From: Streptomyces sp. NBC_01264
GTDB taxonomy: Bacteria > Actinomycetota > Actinomycetes > Streptomycetales > Streptomycetaceae
Assembly: GCF_026340675.1 (NCBI RefSeq)
Contig: NZ_JAPEOX010000001.1
Coordinates: 806,001 to 870,000, forward strand
Reading direction: 5' to 3'
Length of the DNA stretch: 64,000 nt
Below, one piece after another: positions 38,036 through 48,919 of this stretch. Positions within the stretch are counted from its first letter, which is position 1; every line of letters starts with the position of its first letter. The notes beneath the pieces were generated by a model, which saw only the letters and a program-made list of their open reading frames with translations, searched no databases and was not told the origin of the DNA. Made by a program: the position numbers and the translations under genes.

Positions 38036-40425
38036 TGGAGTCCGTGCAGCGCCGCCGGGTCACCGTCCAGGGCGTGGTGCAGGGCGTGGGCTTCCGGCCG
38101 TACGTCTACGCCCGCGCCACCGGGCTGGGTCTGGCCGGACACGTCACCAACACCCCGGAGGGAGTGGTGACCGAGGTCGAGGGAGCGGCGGCCGCCGTCT
38201 CCGCGTTCTGCGAGCGCCTCGCGGCCGACGCACCGCCGCTGGCCGTGGTGGACGCCGTGGAGCACTGCGAGGTGCCGCTGGTCGGCGACGCCGGATTCAC
38301 GATCATCGCGTCCCGGAGCGGCGGCCCGGCCCGGACCCTGGTGTCCCCGGACACGGCCACGTGCGCCGCCTGCCTCGCGGAACTGGCGGACCCGGCCGAC
38401 CGCCGCCACCGGCACCCCTTCATCACGTGCACGCACTGCGGCCCCCGCTTCACGATCGTCACCGGACTGCCCTACGACCGCGTGCACACGACCATGGCCG
38501 GCTTCCCCATGTGCCCCGACTGCGCCGGCGAGTACGCCGATCCGGCCGACCGGCGCTTCCACGCCCAGCCCGTCGCCTGCCCCGCCTGCGGTCCCCGGCT
38601 GCGGCTGCTGGTCGCCGGCGCCGGGCGCGAGCCGTACGAGCCCGCCGGTACGGATCCGGTCGCCGGGGCACGCCGCATGCTGGCCCGGGGCGCGATCCTG
38701 GCGGTCAAGGGGCTCGGCGGCTACCACCTGGCCTGCGACGCCACCCGCCCCGAGGCCGTGGCGGAACTGCGCCGGCGCAAGTCCCGCGGCGACAAGCCGT
38801 TCGCCGTGATGGCGCGCGACCTCGCCGAGGCGGAGCGGCTCGCGCACCTCGGCCCCGAGGAACGCGCCCTGCTCACCGGGAGCGTCCGGCCCATCGTGCT
38901 GCTCCGCAGGCGGCCCGGGGTCGCCGGACCGGCCGAGGAGGTCGCTCCGCGCAGCCCCGACCTCGGCGTCATGCTCCCGTACACCCCGCTCCACCACCTG
39001 CTGTTCGGGCTTCCCGGCGACCCCCCGGGGCCCGCCCTGCTCGTCATGACCAGCGGGAACCTCGCGGGTGAGCCCATCGTCACCGAGGAGGACGAGGCCC
39101 TGGAGCGGCTGGCCGGCCTCGCCGACGGCTGGCTCACGCACGACCGGCCCATCCACGTCCCGTGCGACGACTCCGTGGTCCGGGTCTGCGACGGCGCCGA
39201 GCTGCTGGTCCGGCGCTCGCGCGGCTACGCGCCGCTGCCGGTGCCGCTGCCGTTCCCGGTCCCCGCCACGCTGGCGACGGGGGGCGACCTGAAGAACGCC
39301 CTCTGCCTCGGGGAGGGCCGCCGGGCCTGGCTCTCGGCGCACATCGGCGACATGGACGACCTGGCCACGCAGATCGCCTTCGAGCGGGCCGAACGGCAGC
39401 TGGAGTCCGTCACCGGAGTCGCTCCCGTCCTGCTGGCCACCGACCGGCATCCCGGGTACCGGTCGGGCCGGTGGGCGGCCCGCAACGCGGCCGGCCGGCC
39501 GCTGGTGCGCGTCCAGCACCATCACGCGCACATCGCGTCCGCGCTGGCCGAACACGGCCTGGACGGCGGCCGCCGGGTGATCGGCGTCGCGTTCGACGGC
39601 ACCGGCTACGGTGACGACGGCGCGGTGTGGGGCGGCGAGGTGCTCCTCGCCGACTACGCCGGGTACACCCGCTTCGCCCACCTCGCGTACGTGCCGCTGC
39701 CGGGCGGTGACGCCGCGGTGCGCCGGCCGTACCGCATGGCCCTGTCGCACCTGCGGGCGGCGGGCATCCCCTGGGATCCGGACCTGCCGTGTGCGCGCAG
39801 CTGCCCGGAGGAGGAACTCCGGGTGCTGTCGAGGCAATTGGAGCTCGGCTTGAACTGTGTCGCCACGTCCAGCATGGGGCGGCTCTTCGACAGCGTCTCC
39901 TCCCTGGCGGGCATCTGCCAGCACTCCGGGTACGAGGCCCAGGCCGCGATGGAGCTCGAATCCGCCGCGCTGCGGGCGGCGAAGGGCCCGGGGCCGCTCC
40001 CCTACGCCTTCGCCCTGAACCATCCGGCACCCGGCCGCGAGGACCCCGTCACCGCCGATCCGGCCCCCTTGCTGGCGTCGGTGGTGGCCGACCTGCGGGC
40101 GGGGGCGGACCCGTCCGTGATCGCGGCGCGCTTCCACGCCGCCGCCACCGGACTCGTCGCCGACCTGTGCGTCCTGGCACGCGAACGGCACGCCCTGGAC
40201 ACGGTGGTGCTGACCGGCGGGGTCTTCGCCAACACCCTGTTGTCCTCGTCCTGTGCCCGCGCCCTGCGCGAGCTCGGATTCACCGTACTGCGGCACCGCC
40301 AGGTCCCGCCGAACGACGGCGGGCTGGCACTCGGTCAGCTCGTGGTGGCGGCCGCCCGCGGCGTCACCGACCCCCCACAGCGAGGAGACGCCCATGTGCT
40401 TGGCGGTACCCGGCAGAGTGCTTGA
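38035..40425 (+). CDS. hypF: carbamoyltransferase HypF
   Basis: 796 residues, full length. Order: acylphosphatase domain (about 1-90, VQGVVQGVGFRPYVY), two zinc-finger-like CxxC repeats (105-190, CAACLAEL and CPDCAGEY), YrdC-like domain (200-390, KGLGGYHLACDA), and Kae1-like C-terminal domain with metal-binding VQHHHAHIASALAEH and VAFDGTGYG. It makes carbamoyl-AMP from carbamoyl phosphate and ATP and passes the carbamoyl group to the HypE C-terminal Cys for cyanide synthesis. It overlaps hypC by 32 bases. Confidence 0.97.
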   Translation: MESVQRRRVTVQGVVQGVGFRPYVYARATGLGLAGHVTNTPEGVVTEVEGAAAAVSAFCERLAADAPPLAVVDAVEHCEVPLVGDAGFTIIASRSGGPARTLVSPDTATCAACLAELADPADRRHRHPFITCTHCGPRFTIVTGLPYDRVHTTMAGFPMCPDCAGEYADPADRRFHAQPVACPACGPRLRLLVAGAGREPYEPAGTDPVAGARRMLARGAILAVKGLGGYHLACDATRPEAVAELRRRKSRGDKPFAVMARDLAEAERLAHLGPEERALLTGSVRPIVLLRRRPGVAGPAEEVAPRSPDLGVMLPYTPLHHLLFGLPGDPPGPALLVMTSGNLAGEPIVTEEDEALERLAGLADGWLTHDRPIHVPCDDSVVRVCDGAELLVRRSRGYAPLPVPLPFPVPATLATGGDLKNALCLGEGRRAWLSAHIGDMDDLATQIAFERAERQLESVTGVAPVLLATDRHPGYRSGRWAARNAAGRPLVRVQHHHAHIASALAEHGLDGGRRVIGVAFDGTGYGDDGAVWGGEVLLADYAGYTRFAHLAYVPLPGGDAAVRRPYRMALSHLRAAGIPWDPDLPCARSCPEEELRVLSRQLELGLNCVATSSMGRLFDSVSSLAGICQHSGYEAQAAMELESAALRAAKGPGPLPYAFALNHPAPGREDPVTADPAPLLASVVADLRAGADPSVIAARFHAAATGLVADLCVLARERHALDTVVLTGGVFANTLLSSSCARALRELGFTVLRHRQVPPNDGGLALGQLVVAAARGVTDPPQRGDAHVLGGTRQSA

Positions 40426-40690
40426 CATCGCGGACAGAGACGGCACCCGGATGGCCACGGTCGACTTCGGCGGCGTGCAGAAGGAGGTGTGCCTGGAGTA
40501 CCTGCCGGACCTCCAGGTCGGCGAGTACGCCATCGTCCACGTGGGCTTCGCCCTCCAGCGTCTCGACGAGGAGTCCGCCAAGCAGACCCTGGAGTTGTTC
40601 GCGGAACTCGGCATGCTCCAGGAGGAGTTCGGCGACCCCTGGGAGCTGGCGGCGGACGCCGCCGACGGTGGCGAGGGAGGGCCGCGGTGA
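40394..40690 (+). CDS. hypC: hydrogenase chaperone HypC
   Basis: 98 residues. MCLAVPGRV provides the essential Cys2 that binds the iron centre and the large-subunit precursor. AGGAGA precedes the ATG. The start lies within the end of hypF, and the stop overlaps the hypD start (GTGA). HypC carries Fe(CN)2CO from HypD to the large subunit. Confidence 0.96.
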   Translation: MCLAVPGRVLDIADRDGTRMATVDFGGVQKEVCLEYLPDLQVGEYAIVHVGFALQRLDEESAKQTLELFAELGMLQEEFGDPWELAADAADGGEGGPR

Positions 40691-41821
40691 AGTACATCGA
40701 CGAGTTCCAGGATCCCGCACTCGCGCGGCGGCTCCTGGACGAGATCCACTCCACGGTGACCCGCCCCTGGGCGCTGATGGAGGTGTGCGGCGGCCAGACC
40801 CACACCATCATTCGGCACGGGATCGATCAACTCCTACCGGATCAGGTCGAGTTGATCCACGGACCGGGGTGTCCCGTCTGTGTCACCCCGCTGGAGGTCA
40901 TCGACAAGGCGCTGGAGATCGCCTCCCGGCCGGGCGTGATCTTCTGCTCCTTCGGCGACATGCTCCGGGTCCCCGGGACCGGCCGCGACCTGTTCCGCGT
41001 CCGCAGCGAGGGCGGTGACGTACGGGTGGTCTACTCTCCGCTCGACGCCCTGACCGTCGCCCGGCAGAACCCGGACCGGGAGGTGGTGTTCTTCGGCATC
41101 GGCTTCGAGACCACGGCCCCGCCGAACGCGATGACGGTGCACCAGGCGAAGCGGCTGGGCATCACCAATTTCAGCCTGCTGGTCTCCCACGTACGGGTCC
41201 CCCCGGCCATCGAGGCCATCATGCGCTCCCCGAGCTGCCGGGTGCAGGGCTTCCTCGCCGCCGGGCACGTGTGCAGCGTGATGGGGACGGCGGAGTACCC
41301 CGAGCTCGCGGCGCGGTACCGGGTGCCGATCGTGGTGACGGGCTTCGAGCCGCTGGACATCCTCGAAGGCGTCCGGCGCACCGTGCTCCAGCTCGAACGG
41401 GGCGAGCACACCGTGGAGAACGCGTACGAGCGAGCCGTCCGCCCGGAGGGCAACCCCGCCGCACTCGCCATGCTGGAGGACGTCTTCGAGGTCACGGACC
41501 GGGCCTGGCGCGGCATCGGAATCATCCCGGACAGCGGCTGGCGACTGTCCGAGCGCTACCGGGAGTTCGACGCCGAGCACCGCTTCTCGGTCACCGGGAT
41601 CACCACGCGGGAGCCCGCCGAGTGCCGCAGCGGCGAGGTGCTCCAGGGACTCATCAAGCCGCACGAGTGCGAGGCCTTCGCCACCCTGTGCACGCCGCGC
41701 AACCCGCTCGGCGCCACGATGGTCTCCAGCGAGGGCGCCTGCGCCGCGTACTACCTCTACCGCCGGCTAGACCTCCAGGCCGCGCCGGCCTCCCCGACGA
41801 CGCCGCTGGAGGCGAGCCCCG

Positions 41822-41829
<8 letters not shown>
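40687..41829 (+). CDS. hypD: hydrogenase maturation Fe-S protein HypD
   Basis: 380 residues from a GTG overlapping the hypC stop. Signature motifs are [44 protein letters not shown] and the [4Fe-4S]-binding C-terminal cysteines ([31 protein letters not shown]). HypD is the scaffold on which iron receives cyanide and CO. Confidence 0.97.
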
Positions 41830-42916
<1,087 letters not shown>

Positions 42917-42920
42917 GCAC

Positions 42921-42969
42921 GGTCCTGGCATCCGCCGCGGCGCGCCCCGCCGCCGCGGATGCCAGGACC
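42921..42969. terminator. hairpin ending the hyp operon
   Basis: GGTCCTGGCATCCGC and GCGGATGCCAGGACC form a perfect 15-bp stem around a GC-rich loop, starting four bases after the hypE stop. There is no U tract. Confidence 0.8.
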
Positions 42970-43020
42970 GCGGCCGCGTACCGGGTTAGGCTCGGAGCAG
43001 GCCGCGAAGGGGATGGTGCG

Positions 43021-43860
43021 ATGTGCCGGTGGCTCGCGTACTCGGGTTCGCCCATGCTGCTCGATACGGTTCTCTACCGGCCCGAGCACTCCCTGATCAA
43101 CCAGAGCCTGCACGCCAGGATGGGCGTCGAGACGACGAACAGCGACGGCTTCGGCCTCGGCTGGTACAGCGGCAACGGAGACGGCACGCCGGCCGTCTTC
43201 CGGGACGTCGCACCGGCCTGGAACAACCGCAACCTGCGCGAGCTCGCCGCCCACGTCCGCTCGCCCCTGTTCTTCGCACACGTCCGCGCCTCGACGGGTT
43301 CGGCCGTACAGCAGACCAACTGCCATCCGTTCCGGCACGGCCGGTGGCTGTGGATGCACAACGGGGCCATCGCGGACTTCCCGCGGCTGCAGCGGGACCT
43401 CTGCCTGGCCGTCGACCCGGCCCTCTTCCCGTCCATCGAGGGGTCCACCGACTCCGAGGTCATGTTCTACCTGGCGGTGACCTTCGGGCTGGACCAGGAC
43501 GTCCCGGGGGCGGTGGCCAGGATGACCGGGCTCGTGGAGCGGCTCGGCAAGGAGCACGGCGTCGCCGAACCGGTCCAGATGACCCTGGCCATCAGCGACG
43601 GAGAGCGGCTCTGGGCATTCCGCTATTCCAGCCGGGGTGCCTCCCGGTCGCTCTTCTACAGCAGCCGCGCCGACACGATCCGCCACCTCCACCCCGAGGT
43701 GGAGTTCCTCGAGGACATCTCCGACGACTCGCGCCTCGTGGTCTCCGAGCCGCTGGGAGACCTGCCCGGAATGTGGAACGAGCTTCCCGAAGCCAGCTAC
43801 ACGGTGATCCCCTCCGACGGCGACCAGGACTACCTGCCCTTCTTCCCCGCACTCGACTGA
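43021..43860 (+). CDS. class II glutamine amidotransferase (YafJ/EgtC-like)
   Basis: 279 residues. The catalytic nucleophile is Cys2 (MCRWLAYSG). NSDGFGLGWY, FFAHVRASTGS and WMHNGAIADF build the Ntn-hydrolase site. Proteins of this type remove gamma-glutamyl groups, as EgtC does in ergothioneine synthesis, or act as general amidotransferases. The next gene was a GCS2-type ligase, the partner type in egtA/egtC pairs, but it is broken. No egtB or egtD is present here, so the pathway is open. Confidence 0.93.
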   Translation: MCRWLAYSGSPMLLDTVLYRPEHSLINQSLHARMGVETTNSDGFGLGWYSGNGDGTPAVFRDVAPAWNNRNLRELAAHVRSPLFFAHVRASTGSAVQQTNCHPFRHGRWLWMHNGAIADFPRLQRDLCLAVDPALFPSIEGSTDSEVMFYLAVTFGLDQDVPGAVARMTGLVERLGKEHGVAEPVQMTLAISDGERLWAFRYSSRGASRSLFYSSRADTIRHLHPEVEFLEDISDDSRLVVSEPLGDLPGMWNELPEASYTVIPSDGDQDYLPFFPALD

Positions 43861-43865
43861 CGGCC

Positions 43866-44760
43866 GTGCCGGATCCGGCCGCCGGGGTCCGCGAGGGCGT
43901 CCCCGGGCGGGTCCCGGTCCTGACGATGGGCGTGGAGGAGGAGGAGTTCCTCCTCGTCGACCGCGGCAGCCGGGCCCCGGTGGGGCGCGGCCCCGGCGTC
44001 ATAGAAGCCGCCGCCCGCACGCTCGGGCCGCTGGTCCAGCCGGAGTTCTTCACCGCCCAGGTGGAGGTCTGCACCAGCCCCACCTCGGACCCCGCGGCGC
44101 TCAGATCGGAGCCGGCCCGGATCCGGGCCGAGGTGATCCGCGCCGCGGCCGCCGAGGAGTGCCTGCTGCTGGCCGCGGGAACCCCCGTCGTACCGCCCGA
44201 GCATCCGCCGACCGTCACGCGCGACGAGCGCTACCGCCGGATGGAATCCCGCTTCGCCGCGGTCCTCGGCGACTACGACCAGGCGGTCTGCGGCTGCCAC
44301 GTCCACATCGGCGTCGACTGCCGGGCTCAGGCCCTCGACGTCGCCAACCGGATGCACCCCTGGCTGCCCGTGCTCCAGGCCCTCGCGGCCAACTCCCCCT
44401 TCGACCGGGGGGGAACTCCGGGTACGCGAGCTGGCGGGCCGTGGAGCACGCCCGCCGGCCGACCGTCGAGCCGGCCCCGGACCTCGACGAAGCCGGGTAC
44501 GAACACTGCGCGGCCTGCACGGCGACGGCCTGGACCCGGTCGACGGCGCCCCGGTGCCCGCGTGGACGCTGCTCGCCCGGCTACGGGACCGGGCCGCGCC
44601 CGGACTCGCGGCGTCGGGCGACTCGGAGCTCGTCGACGCCCTGCTGGAGGAGGTCCGGACCGAAGGCACCGGGGCGGCCCGCCAGCGCGCCGCGCACCTG
44701 CGTCACGGACGGCTCGGCCGGGTCGTGGACAGCCTCGTCGTGGCCGTGGCCGCGGGCTGA
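43866..44760 (+). pseudogene. broken YbdK-type carboxylate-amine (glutamate-cysteine) ligase
   Basis: Homology to GCS2/YbdK runs through three frames. Frame 1 (from GTG 43866) reads TMGVEEEEFLLVDRGSRAPV to LQALAANSPFDRG. The frame is lost at a run of seven G (44407-44413) and continues one frame over with GGNSGYASWRAVEHARRPTV. Near 44505 it shifts again to GLDPVDGAPVPAWTLLARLR and RTEGTGAARQRAAHLRHGRL, ending at 44760. Compared with the usual 370-400 residues about 85 are missing between the second and third parts. The ligase domain is therefore disrupted by a homopolymer frameshift and an internal deletion. A sequencing error could explain the first event but not the deletion. Confidence 0.85.
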
Positions 44761-45005
44761 GACCGCTGGGCCGAGGTGATGGACCTGGATGCTGGGCGGC
44801 GAAGGTACCGGACCGTCCCGCACAGCCGTCCTGCCCTGGGGCGTGTCGGGGGCCGGACCGATCGTGCGAACGGGTCATGGGGTTGTTCGAGCACCGAACC
44901 AGCGCGCCGCGCCGTCCGTGCTCAGACGGCGGGCATAGCGTCCGTACGCGGACCACCGCACCGCCCCACCGACCCGACCCCACCGACCCGGACCGGAGGA
45001 ACCTC

Positions 45006-45527
45006 GTGCCGACACCCGAACCCGCCCCACCGGGCCGACAGGCCCCCGCCGCCCGGACGCACGGGCACCCGGCGCCGGCGCCGGCGCCCACGGGCAACTG
45101 GGCCGTCGGGATGCTCATGGCCACGACCCCCTGCTCGGCGCGCGACGCGCTGCGCATCCTCGCGACGGCCGCGGACCTGGCCCACGTCGCCGTGCAGGAC
45201 CTCGCGGCCGCGGTGACCGCCACCTCGTGCGGCACCGCCCTCCCGGCCCGCCTCGAACGCGCCCTGCGCCGCGCCGTCGAGGCCGCCCGGACCCACGGCC
45301 CGGCGGGCGCGCCCCGCGACGCCGGGCTCGCGCCGAATCCGGCCCGGACCGAGGAGGTGCTGACCCGGCTGCGCGGCTGCCAGGCCCGCCTCGCGGCCTC
45401 CCCGCACGACCCCGGGGCCCTGCGGGCCATGGACGACACCGCGTACACCCTGTGCGTACTCATGGGCAGGCCCACCGCCCTCCAGGCCATCGCCGCCGCG
45501 GAGGAACAGCTCGCCGCGACGGGGTAG
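45006..45527 (+). CDS. ANTAR-domain protein
   Basis: 173 residues from a GTG at 45006 with GGAGGA upstream. A Pro/Ala-rich N-terminus (1-35) is followed by an ANTAR-type RNA-binding helix set (NWAVGMLMATTPCSARDALR, ILATAADLAHVAVQDLA). A C-terminal helical region (RTEEVLTRLRGCQARLAASP) is of unknown type. ANTAR proteins act as antiterminators on nascent RNA hairpins. There is no receiver or GAF domain, so the input signal is unclear. Confidence 0.85.
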   Translation: MPTPEPAPPGRQAPAARTHGHPAPAPAPTGNWAVGMLMATTPCSARDALRILATAADLAHVAVQDLAAAVTATSCGTALPARLERALRRAVEAARTHGPAGAPRDAGLAPNPARTEEVLTRLRGCQARLAASPHDPGALRAMDDTAYTLCVLMGRPTALQAIAAAEEQLAATG

Positions 45528-45551
45528 AACGAGGTGGCCGTACGGCGGCGG

Positions 45552-46040
45552 TCAGCGGTTGGCGGTGTAGCGGATGCGTGCCCACAGGGGCAGCAGGAAC
45601 CAGCACAGCACGTACCAGGTGAACACCCCGCTGACGAGCCACGTAGCGAGGGCGTTGTCGGTCGCGACCCTGAGGACGAGCAGCAGGGCCGAGGTACAGG
45701 TGGCCAGCAGCAGCACGAGACCGGTGGAGGTCAGGCGCGCGGCCCACGCGACGGCCTCGGGCTTGATCCTGCGCCCCGAGACGAGGCGGTGGAAGGCCAC
45801 GGGGCCGATCAGGGCGCCGGTCGCCAGGGAGCCCAGGACCACCGTCACCACGTAGATCGTCTTCTCGGTCTGCGCGAGCGACGCGAACACCGGGGCGAAG
45901 ACCACTGTGAGCAGGAATCCGAACAGGATCTGGACACCCGTCTGAGCGACCCGTATCTCCTGGACGAGCTCCTGCCACTGCCGGTCCGCGCGCTCCTCCG
46001 GCGACTCGTCGCGTCCCTGCTGGTCCGTGCCGTTCACCAT
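45552..46040 (-). CDS. membrane protein, DUF6328 family
   Basis: 162 residues with GGGAGG before the ATG. A charged N-terminus with RADRQWQELVQEIRVAQTGV is followed by four hydrophobic helices. This matches a common Streptomyces membrane family that I recall as DUF6328. Function is unknown. It is convergent with the ANTAR gene, 24 bases apart. Confidence 0.88.
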   Translation of the reverse strand: MVNGTDQQGRDESPEERADRQWQELVQEIRVAQTGVQILFGFLLTVVFAPVFASLAQTEKTIYVVTVVLGSLATGALIGPVAFHRLVSGRRIKPEAVAWAARLTSTGLVLLLATCTSALLLVLRVATDNALATWLVSGVFTWYVLCWFLLPLWARIRYTANR

Positions 46041-46146
46041 CGGGCCTCCCGGAATGGTCCTCGTCCCCTCAGGTCCCGTCTGCCCCCGGGCCCGGACCTG
46101 ATGCGTCCGGCCGACCGCCTCTTCGGTCCGGCAGAGGGCCGCCCGG

Positions 46147-46266
46147 CTACCTGGTCGGGGGCGCCGGCGACGGTTCGGGCATCGGCATCGGCTCCGGGTC
46201 GGGGAGGGGCGCCGGGACCGGCCTGGGCGTGTGCGGTGCGGTCGCGTTCACCTTCGCGTTCGTCAT
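46147..46266 (-). CDS. 39-residue proline-rich peptide
   Basis: The ATG at 46266 follows AAGGAG. The peptide starts TNAKVNATAPHTPRPVPAP and then alternates Pro with Asp, Glu, Met and Ala. It resembles the 98-residue protein at 27025-27321 in composition and in the PVPAP stretch. It lies alone in a 345-base gap between two minus-strand genes. Confidence 0.5.
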   Translation of the reverse strand: MTNAKVNATAPHTPRPVPAPLPDPEPMPMPEPSPAPPTR

Positions 46267-46385
46267 GGCTCCGCTCCTTGCGGACGGTGTGTGCACTGCG
46301 GCGCCTGCCCGCTCCCGCCCGGGCCAACCCCGCAGGGGCCCGCTCCCGGATGCCGGGCGGAGCCCCTGATGCGCGCTCCGCCCGG

Positions 46386-47171
46386 TCAGGCCGCCCTGCG
46401 CGAGCCGCGTCCGGAGCCGGTGCTGGTGCTGGAGTCCGTGTCGGAGGCGGTGAGCGCGTCGCGGAGTTCGTCCCGGGTCATGTTCGAGCGACCGGGGATC
46501 CCTGCCGCCGCGGCCTTCTTGTAGAGCTCCGCCTTGGTCATGCTCCGCTCCCCCGGTGTGCCCCTGGCCCGCTCGACGCTGGCACGCAGGGCCTCGGAGA
46601 GGTCGACCACGTGGGTGGACTCGGCCGCGGGCTCCGCCTCCTCCACGCTCTCGCCCGCCCGCTTCGCCTTGATCAGGGCGGCGACCTTCTCCCGGAACGT
46701 GTCGTGGAACTCCTCTGGTTTCCCTTCCATGCTGAGCGCCTCGACCAGCTGCTCGGCCATGCTCAGTTCCTTCTGCCCGGCCTTGACCCTGCGCGGCAGG
46801 GAGTCGATCTCCGCACGGGGATCGCGGATCTCGTCGGCCCAGTGGAGCGTGTGGCAGGTGAGCAGCCCGTTCTCCGCCTTCACGGCGACGAGGTACTCGT
46901 GGCTGCGCATCACGAACCTGGCGATCCCCGCCTTCTCCGCCTTGGCGAGGGCCTGCTCCACGAGGCTGTAGATCTTCCCGTACTCCTTGCCCTTCGGCGC
47001 CAGGTAGTACGTCGCGTCGAAGAAGATCGGATCGACTTCGGCCAGGTCCACGAACCCTTCGATGTCGAGCGACCTGGACCGGCCCGGCGCGATCTCGTCC
47101 AGCTCCTCCGGCTCCACGAGCACGTACGCGTCGCCGTCGTCGAAGCCCTTGACGATCTCCTCGAAGGGCAC
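46386..47171 (-). pseudogene. N-terminally truncated Ku protein
   Basis: About 261 residues from a GTG at 47171. Homology to bacterial Ku begins abruptly at VPFEEIVKGFDDGDAYVLVE and continues through DPIFFDATYYLAPKGKEYGK, GIARFVMRSHEYLVAVKAEN and LHWADEIRDP. It ends with a SAP-like tail (MTKAELYKKAAAAGIPGRSN). The first 55-65 residues of Ku (starting near IWTGTLTFGLVSVPV in homologues) are absent, and upstream DNA does not encode them in any frame I checked. Part of the dimer core is lost, so DNA-end binding is doubtful. The GTG has an adjacent AGGGGCGAGGAG, so a truncated protein may still be made. Intact Ku recruits LigD in end joining. Confidence 0.75.
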
Positions 47172-47244
47172 CTCCTCGCCCCTCGATCGTGTCCGGCGCC
47201 TACCCGGAGGGGCGGTACGCACGCACGGGCCGGCCCCGCCGAGA

Positions 47245-47649
47245 TCATCGCGGCAGGGACAGCCGGACACCGGTGTGGATGGTCTTGCCGCCCGGCCGGT
47301 GCCGGATCCGTACGCCGCTGCCGAGCCGGTGGACCAGGGCCCAGCCCCATCCACCGCCGCCCTCCAGATCGGGCGTTCTCAGCCGCGGCTCCGCGTCGCT
47401 GTAGTCGGTGACGGCGATGGCGATCTCGTCGGGCTCCAGTTCGAGGTCCAGCACGCAGCCTGCCGGTGTATGCCGGATCGCGTTGGTGACGAGTTCGCTG
47501 ACGAGCAGCAGCGTCGTGTCCCTGGCCTCGGGCGCCACGGAGCGGCCGCCGCGCGAGGCGTCGTCGAAGAAGTGCCGGGTGAGGTCGCGGGCCGTGGCGG
47601 CCGCGGTCGTCCCGTCAAGATCGCTGTGCTTGCTCAGATGGAGAGTCAT
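47245..47649 (-). CDS. HATPase_c regulatory protein (anti-sigma-like)
   Basis: 134 residues from the ATG at 47649 with AGGAG upstream. LLLVSELVTNAIRHTP (N box), VTDYSDAEP (G1-like) and GGGGWGWALVHRLG (G2) show a Bergerat ATP-binding fold of the RsbW/SpoIIAB type. These proteins bind STAS antagonists or sigma factors. No STAS gene is adjacent, so its partner is elsewhere, possibly the STAS pair at 21.7-22.5 kb. Confidence 0.88.
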   Translation of the reverse strand: MTLHLSKHSDLDGTTAAATARDLTRHFFDDASRGGRSVAPEARDTTLLLVSELVTNAIRHTPAGCVLDLELEPDEIAIAVTDYSDAEPRLRTPDLEGGGGWGWALVHRLGSGVRIRHRPGGKTIHTGVRLSLPR

Positions 47650-47908
47650 CCCCGCTCCTGCGGTCTCCACTCTCGCTTCCCCGGACCCAACCGCCGGAAT
47701 CGACGGTACCGGCCGCCCGAGGAGGGGTGGTGTCCACATCGGTGCGCGTACCCATTCCACGCGGGTTCACCACGTTCGGCGGCCCCGAGGTGCCCCTACC
47801 GCACCGGGATCCGTTCCCGCCCGCGGCGCCGGGGCCCCGCCGGGGCCGTACGGAGCACTCACCGGAGGCCGGGCGTACCCGGGTCCGTCCCTCCTGGTAC
47901 CTGACCGC

Positions 47909-48919
47909 CTACCCGGCTCGCCCGCGACCGGACAGGGCTCCCACCCTCTCCGCGCCGGGGGCCCGCGGTGTCAGGGAGGAGGGCGTCGCGGGCGCGGACG
48001 GCCCGAGTGCCGCGAGTTCGTCGAAGGGTGCCCGCTGCACGGCTTCGACCAGGCGCCGGCTGTGGGCCCAGACGGCCGCCCGGGCGCGCACCGGGGAGCA
48101 GCCGCTGCGCTGGGCGAGCACGGCGCCGAGGACCAGCTTGGGGCTGCCGTCGACGTCCTTGTACGCGGCCCACAGGACGTTGCCCCCGGCCGGGGTGCTC
48201 GTGCCCGTCTTCAACCCGGCCACACCGTGCCGGCCGAGCAGCCGGTTGGTGGTGCGCGCCTCGCCCCCGTCTCCCGGGAGGCGGACCGAGGGGGTGGCGA
48301 CGATGGTCCGGAACGCCTCGTCCCGCATGACCGCGCGGGCCAGGACGAGCAGGTCGACGGCCGTGCTGGTGTTCCCGACGTCCATGCCGCAGGAGCCGGT
48401 GAACCGGGTGCGGGCCATGCCGAGCTCCACGGCCGCCTCGTTCATCCGGCGCACGAAGGCCGCCTCGGAACCGGCCGTCCAGCGGGCGAGGAGCCTGGCG
48501 ATGTTGTTGCCCGAGGGGATCAGCATGTACGAGAGCAGTTGCCGCAGGGGGAACTCCTGCCCCTCCTCGACGGGCACCACCGATTCGATCGTGGAACCCG
48601 ACTCGCGGGCGGCGGCCCTGTCGACGCGGACCGTGGGGCCGCAGTCCCGCGGGCCCAGGGGATGCTCGCGCAGGACCACGTAGGCGGTCATCACCTTGGT
48701 GATGCTCGCGATGGGCACCGGCCGCTGCTCGCCGACCGTGCCGAGGCTGCCGACCCCCTCCACCTCCACCCTCGCCTGGCCCTCGTGGGGCCAGGGCAGC
48801 GGCGCCGCCGACACCGCACGGTGGGCAGCGGCGACGGCCGCGTCACCGGCGCGGCAGGCCGCGAGCCGGCCCCGCCCGGGCAGTTCGGCGGACCGGCGGA
48901 GGAAGGCGTGGACGGACAT
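47909..48919 (-). CDS. D-alanyl-D-alanine carboxypeptidase (S11 family)
   Basis: 336 residues from an ATG at 48919 with GGGAG upstream. All three serine DD-peptidase motifs are present: S72-x-x-K75 (IASITKVMTAY), S136GN138 (YMLIPSGNNI) and K237TG239 (GVAGLKTGT). No signal peptide or membrane helix is obvious in the first 45 residues, which is odd for an extracytoplasmic enzyme; export may use a non-standard N-terminus, or the true start may differ. It would trim the terminal D-Ala of peptidoglycan pentapeptides. Confidence 0.88.
   Translation of the reverse strand: MSVHAFLRRSAELPGRGRLAACRAGDAAVAAAHRAVSAAPLPWPHEGQARVEVEGVGSLGTVGEQRPVPIASITKVMTAYVVLREHPLGPRDCGPTVRVDRAAARESGSTIESVVPVEEGQEFPLRQLLSYMLIPSGNNIARLLARWTAGSEAAFVRRMNEAAVELGMARTRFTGSCGMDVGNTSTAVDLLVLARAVMRDEAFRTIVATPSVRLPGDGGEARTTNRLLGRHGVAGLKTGTSTPAGGNVLWAAYKDVDGSPKLVLGAVLAQRSGCSPVRARAAVWAHSRRLVEAVQRAPFDELAALGPSAPATPSSLTPRAPGAERVGALSGRGRAG

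Noticed and set aside
40394..40425. The hypF/hypC overlap as a frameshift.
   Set aside because: Both proteins are full length, and 32-base overlaps with an internal ribosome site are normal in this operon type.
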